This document shows positions 54,867-64,000 of a stretch of DNA of 64,000 bases, piece after piece; the stretch's first letter is position 1, and each line of letters opens with the position of its first letter. Below the pieces are notes generated by a model. It was given only the letters and a program-made list of their open reading frames with translations. It had not been told where the DNA came from and did no database searches. Position numbers and translations under genes: made by a program. Source of the stretch: Amanita rubescens (Eukaryota > Basidiomycota > Agaricomycetes > Agaricales > Amanitaceae); assembly GCA_015039365.1 (NCBI GenBank), contig WION01000207.1:30768-94767 (forward strand), in the 5' to 3' direction.

Positions 54867-55180
54867 CGCTTCTCCGGACGGGAACAGAAGTAGGCTGTGG
54901 ACACGAGCAGCAGGCGTATTACAGGTGTGTTCCGTTCCGACTTGCGGGCCTAGTTGACTTGTGGGCCTAGTTGATTATACAGTCCCGAGCAATGACGACA
55001 ATGGACAATGGAACGAAAACGGGGTATTTGCCCTAATTTTTTTTTTTTGCAGCAATATTGACATCAACGTATCTAGGTTTTCATCGCTCGCTTCCGGAAA
55101 TACCTGGTGCCATATATAGTCAGGTGCCCGTGCGCTGAACGCGCGTCTGCCTCTTGACTTAACCGGTAAGCCCTCAGGAA
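54867..55180. promoter_or_regulatory. Divergent promoter region between transposase and CRRC protein genes
   Basis: 314 bp between two opposite start codons. CATATATAGTC at about 55109-55119 could be the TATA box of the plus-strand gene, 65-70 bp upstream of its ATG. A T11 run lies at 55039-55049. Confidence 0.45.
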
Positions 55181-56614
55181 ATGGCCGCCGGCCGCGCTTC
55201 CCCAAAGAAGCGACGTCCCCGCCACTGTAGAAGATGCCCCGGAACCCCGTTGCAAAGCCAGTGTTCACATAGCGCTGCTGGAAGAGCAGCTTTGGTAGGT
55301 GTTTCGTTTCTTCACTTATGCAGAGGCTAACCATATATCCCTATAGAAGAGGCTGACGACCAATCCCCCTAATTCACTGTCTGCCGGCGCCACTTCCTTG
55401 TCAACTACTACGACTCGGACTTCTGAGAATAGTAGTACAGCCACCCCCGACGAGCCCAGTACCGCCTCCGTCACTCACGCATCCACATACGTTCAACCTA
55501 CGTTAAGCAATCCCTCGGCGAGCGGCCCGCACATGCCTGATGGTGATGTCTCCCCTTTGCCCAGTCCTACATTACGTGATCCCCCGGCAACTGGTCCGCC
55601 TTTGGCCAGTTCCACCGCATCTCAATCTGGTACTCCTGACATGACCCAGACCAGCATACAGCAGCTGCTTCAGTTGCATGATGCCCTACAGCGAGAGCTA
55701 CTGTCAAGCGACCCAACAGGGCAGACGGCCGACAGATCCCCGAGGGATGAGACCGAATTTTCCTCATCACAACCGCATATCAATGATGACGACACGGAAG
55801 ATGGTAATGATACGGAACAGGGCACGCATCCCTCATCACAACCGCATATCAACGATGACGACACGGAAGATGGTAATGATACGGAACAGGGCACGCTTCA
55901 GGTACGATAATGAAACCTCAAGGTCATCTGATGACTAAGTATCCTTTAGCAATTATCCGCTTCAGACGCCATCACCCCCGCCAGTTCTCAGCTCAGTACA
56001 CCATCCCGTGTGCGAGTGACAGCTAATAACCCCGCTTTTGGCCTTGTCGAAGGCGTGATGCGTGGTAATTTGAAATGGAGTGAGATGAATCGATTTTTCA
56101 TTATCAAATTCGCTAAAAATACCTTTTATTACAGTGATCCGACGTACTGCGCCATTGCGCCCCCGTCTATTGGATAGGGCACGGGTTACAAAACGGTTTC
56201 ACAGACAAATTAAGAATATAATATCGCAGGTACGTTTCCATCAAGTTTCCAAATTATCCGTAAACTAACAACTAAAAATAGTGCGAACGTTTGGCCAATG
56301 AGACGGGCTGCTGGTTGGTGTTGACTGCTCAACATAGTAATTCAGGGACAGCCGCAGCACACTTTACCTCGGCGAGTTTCCGCCGTGATGCGAAAGAGGA
56401 CGCTATTGCCATGGTCAACATTTTTCAAAAAGCCACAAGCGCATTGATGCTTGCTAAGCGCGGTGAAGCACTCGACTTGGCGCGGCAACTTGCACAGGTC
56501 AACGAACAAATTGGAGCCCTTCGATCGCAGTTAGCAGAAAAGGACTTGGAACGTGCGCAAGTGGATAAAGTGGTTCAAGAGCTACGTGCCCAGTTAGCTG
56601 AGCCATCAGCGTGA
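55181..56614 (+). CDS. CRRC-motif coiled-coil protein, KDZ-associated (403 aa)
   Basis: Exons: 55181-55294, 55347-55901, 55950-56064, 56135-56229, 56282-56614. All splice sites are canonical and the phases agree (1212 nt). The N-terminus is basic with a Cys motif (KKRRPRHCRRCPGTPLQSQC), then a Ser/Thr/Pro-rich part. Two exact copies of a 20-residue acidic repeat (SSQPHINDDDTEDGNDTEQG) follow, at about 55760-55890. Exon 4 is basic (APLRPRLLDRARVTKRF). The C-terminus has CERLANETGCWLVLTAQH and a heptad-like coiled coil (QLAQVNEQIGALRSQLAEKD). It is divergent from the transposase. Probably transposon cargo or an accessory DNA/RNA-binding protein. Family not recognised. Confidence 0.65.
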
Positions 56615-58639
56615 TTGATTTCTCCACATGACGAGATTGCCGAGCGTAATCCCTTATCAGTACTTAAAATTAGCCCCGAATCGAATTTCGTGACATTACT
56701 CGGCAGATATCTCCTTATGTAGTACCTTTCAATGGGCAAAACGAGCTGGCACTGACAGTGAAATGGCTCGAGTGTTAACAAAACTTGAATATATCAGCAG
56801 TAAGAGAGTTGTTGCTACGGGTGGATCGATCGGATTGAGAAATAGATGCATCTGGGCCACTGCGTGGGTTGTGGCGCAAACAGCGAGCACAGACTCAGAG
56901 AGACTGACAATGGATGAAAGCGTCGCACGAGTCACGGTGTGCCTTGCATTCCTGGATGTGCGGGATACTACCGTGACTAGTCAGCGGCTGTAATAGTATC
57001 CAAGAAATATTACTTGAGTTGTGGCGCAAACGGCGAACTTCACTGACTCGGTTGTGACGCAAACGCCCAAGTGCGCTAATTGCGTTCCTGCCGGTTGGTG
57101 TGCAGGAGAGTCAACAGTGAGAAGTAAGGATTATTTACTACATACATGATATTAGTTCGCATGTCATAGTACGGTGAACAGACACGATTGTGGCATATTA
57201 CTTGAGTTGTGGCGCAAACGGCGAACTTCACTGACTCGGCTGTGACGCAAACGCCCGAGTGCGCCAATTGCGTTCCTGCCGGTTGGTGTGCAGGATAGTC
57301 AACAGTGAGAAGGTGTAATAGTAAGGATTATTTACATACATGATATTAATTCGCATGTCATAGTACTTGAGATGTGACGCAAACGGTGAACAGACACGGT
57401 TGTGGCGTAAACACTTGCCAAGATGTGGCGCAAACGGTGAACAGACACGTCAGCCAAAGCTCATGTTCTCTACGTAAACGAGTCAATACCATCCATCTGC
57501 ATCCTCAGTGTTCGATCGAATGGAATAGTTTCGATACTACTCTAGTAACGCTATACAATTATGCGATTGGATGGGCCTCGGAACTACAGTGACAATCATG
57601 CGAAATGAGGGTGGGCAGATACTAGAGAATCAAGGTATACCGGTGTCAGCTTCGCTACTTAAATCAATTGTACGTGGTGAAGTTCATGTTCGAGTAGTGC
57701 TTTCAGATCTTTATTCAACTTCGATACTACTACATCCTTAGGTGCGCTAGCATTGTGCATCGGCTTCAACCTAGCTACTTAAATCAATAGTACGCCGTAT
57801 TTATGTTCGAACGGTGGGTAGATACTAGAGAATCAAGGTATATCGGCATCAGCCTCTTCAGGGGCGAGATTCAAGGTATACTAGTTCTTACTTCGATGCT
57901 ACTACATCCATTAGAGAATCAAGGTATACTAGTAATGTGCGTTGTGCATCGGCTTCACAACCTAGCTACTTAAATCAATAGCACGTCGCGTTGTGCATCG
58001 GCTTCAAACTAGCTACTTAAATCAATAGCACGTCGTATTTATGTTCGAACGATGGGTAGATACTAGAGAATCAAGGTATATCGGCATCAGCCTCTTCAAC
58101 TTCGCTACTTAAATCCAAAGTACGTGGTGTTCATGTTCGAGTAGCACTTTCAGATCTCTCTTACTTCGATGCTACTACATTCGTTATGATCCACACATGT
58201 TGGAACAGTGGTACTTCCAGATCTCTCTTGTAATGGTGTGTCTCCTCCTCTTTTTTGCACCCATCTGCTTCCGTGACCAGGGAGATCTACCAGCATGTCG
58301 ACGGTGGTTCCGGCGTTTCTAGTACTAGGGAGTTCGAGCACGGAGGTCAGATACTCGGCGTTGATATGGTGTTTTCATCCATGTCTAGCAATCGCCTCTT
58401 CCATCTAGGCCAACCTCGCCCTTAAATTAACTTGTATCGAGCCACGAGTCGCGACGTCGTAATGTCGTAAACTACTGGTTCCAGTATCTGCACAGTTACG
58501 CATGACTCGGAATGCAGTCTTATCGCGCCGAGTGCCGTTAAGCTCTGTCTTCTATAGAAGCATTGGGGTACCGTACGAGGGGGTACCGTACGACGGCAGT
58601 AGTTTTATTAGGGGGCAAAGTGCCTACGATGCTACTGTA
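56615..58639. repeat. Non-coding internal region with two repeat families
   Basis: 57010-57450 holds copies of a unit with GTGGCGCAAACGGCGAACTT and CAATTGCGTTCCTGCCGGTT. 57630-58160 holds copies of a unit with AGAATCAAGGTATATCGGCA, GCTACTTAAATCAATAG and GTTCGA words. No gene is supported. Confidence 0.6.
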
Positions 58640-59524
58640 CTAATAAAACCGGGTCACATGCCCACTTGCCCACGCAGCACCGTATGCGGCAAGCGCTTCC
58701 TCTTTTGTAGTGTACTTATTGAAGACCGCACGTGAAACACCAATGACGAGCGGTGAGGTTTCCATCCTTACGCAAGGAACATTAGCATGGATATCTGAGC
58801 CTCAAAGGTGACTTACCAAGTGGCATATACTCCTGGCAGACGGCCACGAGTCACGACAAACCATGTTTTGCTAGCAGTTGACGGCATTTCTTCATACCGA
58901 GCACGGACGTCGGCTGGGGTGGGAATATGGGGGACACTTGAGGGGCCGGCCTCGGTGGGCGCCATACTGGGGACTGCTGGGTTTGGGACTGCTGGGTTTG
59001 CATTTACCTCTGGAGGCACGGGGTCTGCGGAGCCAATTGGGGGAGCCGTGATGGAATCAACCGAACCAGGGACAGGGGCGGGCTCTGCGGTCCTGCACTG
59101 CAGGGAGAGTGTCGGACTCCGAGACCCCTTCGCTAGGCGTAGCCGAGCCAACTATGGAAGGGACCAGAATGTACTCCGTGGACTGGGCTGCCGACAGAAC
59201 TTCAGCCTCCAAGGGCAAAGACTGCGCAGGCATCGGAGGTCGTGAAGCTGTGACATGGTCGGTTAGCTCTGTTCACACAATCAAGATGAATGATGGGCAG
59301 TTGTGGAGGGTCACTAACCTTGGTTTGCAGCTGGGGATAAGCGCAACAGAGGTTGGTTTTTGCCTGCTACGTTAGTCAACGGCGGCCTTCCATGTTATTG
59401 TATCGAACTTGCCTTCGAGAGCCACCGTAAGCCGGTCAACTGCGTCAACGAGCGCTACGAGGATAGCAGACAAGGAAGAGGAAGCAATTTCCTCTTCCTT
59501 GTTTGAGGGAGGAACGACGGCCAT
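58640..59524 (-). CDS. RNase H1 N-terminal (viroplasmin-type) domain protein (~226 aa)
   Basis: Exons: 59524-59413, 59363-59319, 59268-58817 (with a possible 55 nt intron ending CTGCAG, or a frameshift, near 59097), 58766-58640. The first intron is GC-AG: GCAAGT donor, CTAAC branch, GCAG acceptor. The start is MAVVPPSNKEEEIASSSLSA, with a helix LVALVDAVDRLTVALE. The C-terminal domain reads TWFVVTRGRLPGVYATW, then GVSRAVFNKYTTKEEALAAY. This is the signature of the RNA:DNA-hybrid-binding N-terminal domain of RNase H1 and caulimovirus protein VI. No catalytic RNase H domain follows. It lies inside the KDZ element, so cargo is likely. Confidence 0.65.
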
Positions 59525-60023
59525 AGCTGAGCGCTAGAGCGCGTTATCCTTTGACGCTTCTTATATCTTTCTTAAATCAGGGTCCCGCATGATGGAACGG
59601 CCCTGCGCCATGGCATCGTGAAATTTTGCTGATGGAGGATACGAGTTTTTCTTCATCAGAAATCAGATATGCCGTTAGTGGTAGCGGTGCAATCCGGATG
59701 ATGGCAACCGCTAAAGCGGCAAGAGGAGATACCATCTGATCAGCTGATAAAGTAACAAAAGGAGATATAGACGTACCAGCGGTTCAGCCGAAAAAGTAGC
59801 CTTACTTTGCAGTAGTGGTAGCGGTGCAATCCGGATGATGGCAACCGCTAAAGCGGCAAGAGGAGATATGTACTAGGAGATACCATCTGATCAGCTGATA
59901 AAGTAACAAAAGGAGATATAAACGTACCAGCGGTTCAGCCGAAAAAGTAGCCTTACTTTGCGGATTGTTTCGGAATTGGCGGACGGCTACAAAAATTCAG
60001 ATTTCGTTACGGATACGAAAGCG
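59525..60023. repeat. Spacer with ~140 bp direct duplication
   Basis: A block from GTGGTAGCGGTGCAATCCGG to AAAAAGTAGCCTTACTTTGC occurs at about 59677-59812 and again at 59814-59961. The second copy has a 12 bp insertion. No gene is seen. The right side probably includes the promoter of the next gene. Confidence 0.6.
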
Positions 60024-61830
60024 ATGGATTCCTACTCGGATCCAGGTTAGTTTCATCGCCAGCGAACTAAAGAAAAGAAGTCTGATATAAAAAATAGAAA
60101 TTGAACTTGACCGGCTGCGATCGGAGTATGCAGCAGCCAGCCTGGATGTAAAAGCTGCGCAGGCACACGTTAGAATGCTTGGAGGGCTGAAAAAGAAAAA
60201 GAAAAAAGGATATTCGGCAGGTACACATGACAAATGCCCGTGCAGCACAATGATTGACAGGGAAACATGTAGAGAAATGGAACGTCGCTACACAAGAGTT
60301 AGAAGAAGCAAAATTCACAGCTGCGGAATTGAAGGCGCGCCTTGATGAGCTGGAGGCTCAAGCAGCAGGGGTTAAAGCTGCCGTAGGTCAAGCCGCCAGT
60401 CTATCCGAGCACTGCAGTGATCAGGAGAATGGGGGAGCGCGCACTGCTGGATCCAAGAAGGGCGGTAGCGATGAGGAGGCAGTAGCCACTATGGATGAGC
60501 GCCCTCGTGGATCCGAGAAGGAAAGTGATCAGGAGATCGAGGGTCCGCACATCGACCTAGCTGAGAACGTAGGTCAAGCTGCCAGTCTATCGGGGCAGAG
60601 CAGTGATCAGGAGAGTGGGGGAGTGCGCAATGCTGGATCCAAGAAGGGCGGTAGCAACGAGGAGGTAGCAGCCACTATGGATGAGCGCCCTCATGCATCT
60701 GAGAAGGAAAGCGATCAGAGGAACAATGTCAATCAGGAGCCACACATCGACCTGGCTGAGGAAAAGGACAATCAAGAGACCAGGGAGACGCGCGCTCAGG
60801 AGATCGAGGGGCCGTTCATCGACGTGGTTGACAAAAGCATCAATGAAGGGAGCCAGGAGACGCGCGCTCCCGTATCCGAGAAGAATGGGCATGCTCAGGA
60901 GGTCGAGGGGCCGCCGCACGTCGCCGGGTCGAAGCTCTCTGCACCAACTGAACCTAATACGAAAAAAAGGAAATATGATGACGGAGATGAAGAGACTGCA
61001 GGCGCCGAAGGGCATGTGGGACCTGGTGAGTTGGGAACTTGATTATGAGTATCTGGTAGTTGACGGACATGTAGGTCCTCGAAAGATATTTAAGAACAAG
61101 GCAAATGGGGAGGAAATTGATGAAGGTGAGTATTTGACGTGGCAATGTGCTACTGGCTAACGCACCGACTAGACAAAATCCTTTCCGAAGTTAACGAGGT
61201 CCTTCAAAGGCCATTGTCATCACGGCTGAGCATAGCGACACGATCGGCGATACGCACACATCAAACTCTTGCCCCTACTGCTGCAACCACGTCCCGGTCT
61301 TTAGCGCTGGATATCTTGACAACGAACCGCGGCAATATCCTTTGTCCATACCACCAAGAAGTGGATAAGAGAGGAACAACGGACTCCAAATACTTGGTTA
61401 ACGGAGTGCCTTGGCCTCGGATGATCGCGGATACCAAGAAAGCTGCCGAATCTGCGGAACATAAGCAACGCCTCAAGGAGGGCGGCCTTCATTGCGGTTG
61501 CCCGATGGATGCGGCATTGTGGGACTTCTTTTTCTGAAGTCGCTCACGCTCACAGCCACGATCAATGATAAGGAAGTAACCGAACCCGTGTCGCGATGGA
61601 CGCCGAGGGACCGTGACTTCATTTTGAAGATCTTTGAACAGTATACATTCTTGAAGATGAATGATTTATACACGGGAAATAGAAGCCCAGAAGAACAGGA
61701 GGAGAGGATGGCCCTCATTCAGGCCCAGCGCGCCCTGGACCGCGTTAACCAGTACCGTGAGAAACGGGCTGAACGAAAGTATGTCATAGTACAAGATGAC
61801 GACTCCGAGTCCGAGTCCCTTGAAACATGA
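60024..61830 (+). CDS. Repeat-containing coiled-coil/acidic protein of the KDZ element
   Basis: Exons 60024-60045, 60098-60220 and 60261-61025 join cleanly (MDSYSDPEIELDRLRSEYAA). The next joins are less sure: a segment to 61125 (HVGPRKIFKNKANGEEID), then 61173 onward after a 47 nt intron. The N-terminal half is a coiled coil (TQELEEAKFTAAELKARLDE). Next come two copies of a ~55-residue repeat with GQAASLS, SDQE, GSKKGGS and IEGPHIDLAE, and a basic KKRKYDD stretch. The end (SRWTPRDRDFILKIFEQYTF, EEQEERMALIQAQRALDRVN) is helical. Function unknown. Final exon structure uncertain. Confidence 0.5.
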
Positions 61831-61844
61831 GCACATAGTAGATA

Positions 61845-61985
61845 GGCTGGCAATATATCAAGGCGGCGTTCATTCTCCTTCGTTGCAGTTGCCCGATGGA
61901 CGCGGACTTCTTTTTCTGGAAGTCGCTCACGCTCACAGCCACGATCAATGATAAGGAAGTAAGTGAACCTGTGTCGCAATGACAT
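61845..61985 (+). repeat. Partial duplication of the end of the preceding gene
   Basis: AAGTCGCTCACGCTCACAGC and the flanking GTTGCCCGATGGA and GATCAATGATAAGGAAGTAA words repeat the segment at about 61490-61585. This duplicated exon piece has no open frame of its own. Confidence 0.65.
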
Positions 61986-62149
61986 ATCAAGTTCCAGTTT
62001 CCGAACAATTTTTGTCCGTTGCCAATTGAAATCTGGGGCAAGTGCCGCCACGGACCTTCCTTAATTGGACTCTTTCCTTATATGGTAGGCTATCTTGTCA
62101 TCCAGTTCAGCTTTGTACATTCCTATTCTTTCCATTTTGTTTCCGCCTC

Positions 62150-64000
62150 ATTGTGGCTACTAACACCATATCAAAACACCAGGCAGGATAGTGTGCAAGA
62201 CACCGTTACCTAATTGTCAACTACAGGCAGAACAGTGCACAAAAACACCATACCTAATTGTTAGGTGGTATGGTGTGCACAACACCATATGCAAGATTCA
62301 GCCAGGTTGGTGTACAGGACACCATACCTAATTGTCATCTAAGACAGTGTGCAAAACACCATACCTAAAAGTCAGGTGGGATGGTATGCACAACACCATA
62401 TGCAAGATTCAGCAGGGTTGGTGTACAGGACACCATACCTAATTGTCATCTAAGACAGTGTGCAAAACACCATATCTAAATGTCAGCCAGAACAGTGCAC
62501 AAAACACCATAACTAATTGTCAACTAAGACAGTGTGCAAAACACCATACCTAAAAGTCAGGTGGGATGGTATGCACAACACCATATGCAAGATTCAGCAG
62601 GGTTGGTGTACAGGACACCATACCTAATTGTCATCTAAGATAGTGTGCAAAACACCATATCTAAATGAAATATGGTGTGGGTGACACCATAGTGTCTAAA
62701 GGCTGGGGAATGGTGTGGGATACACCATACCTTAAGACTAAGAAAATATGGTGTGGGTGACACCATAGTGTCTAAAGGCTGGGGAATGGTGTGGGATACA
62801 CCATACCTGAAGACTGAGAAATATGGTGTGGGTGACACCATAGTGTCTAAAGGCTGGTGAATGGTGTATCCCACACCATTCCCTAAAAGTCAGGTGGGAT
62901 GGTGTGCACAACACCATATGCAAGATTCAGCAGGGTTGGTGTACTGGAATGGTGTGGGATACACCATACCTGAAGACTGAGAAATATGGTGTGGGTATCA
63001 CCATAGTGTCTAAAGGCTGGGGAATGGTGTTGGATACACCATACCTTAAGACTAAGAAAATATGGTGTGGGTGACACCATAGTGTCTAAAGGCTGGTGAA
63101 TGGTGTATCCCACACCATTCCCTAAAAGTCAGGTGGGATGGTGTGCACAACACCATATGCAAGATTCAGCAGGGTTGGTGTACTGGACACCATACCTAAT
63201 TGTCATCTAAGACAGTGTACAAAACACCATAGGCAATATTCAGCCAGGTTGGTGTACAGGACACCATACCTAATTATTATCTAAGACAGTGTGCAAAACA
63301 CCATACCTAAAAGTCAGGTGGGATGGTATGCACAACACCATATGCAAGATTCAGCAGGGTTGGTGTACAGGACACCATACCTAATTGTCATCTAAGACAG
63401 TGTGCAAAACACCATATCTAAATGTCAGCCAGAACAGTGCACAAAACCATAGGCAATATTCAGCCAGGTTGGTGTACAGGACACCATACCTAATTGTCAT
63501 CTAAGACAGTGTACACAACACCATAGGCAATATTCAGCCAGGTTGGTGTACAGGACACCATACCTAATTATTATCTAAGACAGTGTGCAAAACACCATAC
63601 CTAAAAGTCAGGTGGGATGGTATGCACAACACCATATGCAAGATTCAGCAGGGTTGGTGTACAGGACACCATACCTAATTGTCATCTAAGACAGTGTGCA
63701 AAACACCATACCTGAAAGTCAGGTGGGATGGTGTGCACAACACCATATGCAAGATTCAGCAGGGTTGGTGTACAGGACACCATACCTAATTGTCATCTAA
63801 GACAGTGTGCAAAACACCATAACTAATTGTCAACTAAGACAGTGTGCACAACACCATAGGCAATATTCAGCCAGGTTGGTGTACAGGACACCATACCTAA
63901 TTGTCATCTAAGACAGTGTACACAACACCATAGGCAATATTCAGCCAGGTTGGTGTACTGGACACCATACCTAATTGTCATCTAAGACAGTGTGCAAAAC
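62150..64000 (-). repeat. Right array of ACACCAT repeats, partly inverse of left array
   Basis: The main unit is ~110 bp: GGTTGGTGTACAGGACACCAT, CTAATTGTCATCTAAGACAG, GTGCAAAACACCATACCTA and TGGTATGCACAACACCATA. Units of the left array, reverse-complemented, are inserted at 62665-62870 and 62945-63120. The array runs off the window. Confidence 0.85.

Larger units (their letters stand above)
50344..64000. mobile_element. Candidate composite KDZ transposon (right end outside window)
   Basis: Left array: ~81 bp units (50390-51700) with ATGGTGTATCCCACACCAT-type palindromes. Right array (62150-64000): mostly other units with the same ATGGTGT/ACACCAT core, but at 62665-62870 and 62945-63120 the left unit appears as its exact reverse complement. 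Between the arrays lie a KDZ transposase gene (-), a CRRC-motif protein (+), an RNase H1 N-terminal-type protein (-) and a coiled-coil protein (+). Inverted subterminal arrays around a transposase fit one DNA transposon carrying cargo genes. Terminal repeats and target duplication cannot be confirmed. Confidence 0.6.

Noticed and set aside
61026..61059. A 34 nt intron in the last KDZ-element gene
   Set aside because: It is too short for normal fungal splicing. The exon structure there was left open instead.

Overview
The window looks like genomic DNA of an agaricomycete (mushroom-forming basidiomycete). Protein genes carry many 45-65 nt introns with GT(R)NGN donors and CTRAC/TTGAC-type branch points. 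Recognisable families include a KDZ transposase with its cysteine clusters, a Crypton-type tyrosine recombinase, a DUF7137-like membrane protein and several LTR retrotransposons. No tRNA, rRNA or CRISPR array was seen. Most of the window is mobile DNA. Only about 45.4-50.1 kb looks like ordinary host sequence, with three genes and one LINE scrap.

Layout. 1-950: no gene. 951-4444: decayed Ty3-type gag on the minus strand with its 5' LTR. 4445-6121 and 14303-15010: one Ty1/copia pol relic split by an 8.2 kb LTR element (6122-14302, TSD CGGTT). 15.2-17.0 kb: gag-like gene and a related LTR. 17.0-27.2 kb: gene-poor repeats, a copia LTR, an element with inverted ends and one five-exon Cys-cluster gene. 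27200-35394: a second, nearly intact copy of the 8.2 kb LTR element (TSD TTGCA) with one 1690-codon frame and no pol. 35.4-38.2 kb: minisatellites. 38.2-45.0 kb: two convergent genes, a 2OG-Fe(II)-oxygenase-like gene (+) and a Crypton tyrosine recombinase (-). The first is interrupted by a 2155 bp LTR element without coding sequence, whose removal restores the frame. 45.4-50.1 kb: host genes. 50.35-64.0 kb: a candidate KDZ transposon. Its arrays of ATGGTGT/ACACCAT repeats lie in opposite orientation on either side of a KDZ transposase gene and three other genes. Its right end lies outside the window.

How the parts relate. The 8.2 kb elements share LTR sequence and the region next to the LTR with the Ty3 gag element, so they look like non-autonomous partners of that family. 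They carry a large protein of unknown role. Their sequence, and that of the Ty3 relic, is unusually full of short perfect hairpins. Most stop codons that break retroelement frames here are TGA, and in the three cases where two copies can be compared they replace CGA. That fits C-to-T decay at CpG, which is notable beside a possible TET/JBP-like oxygenase. Exon joins given below were inferred by eye from splice signals and frame continuity, not from transcripts.
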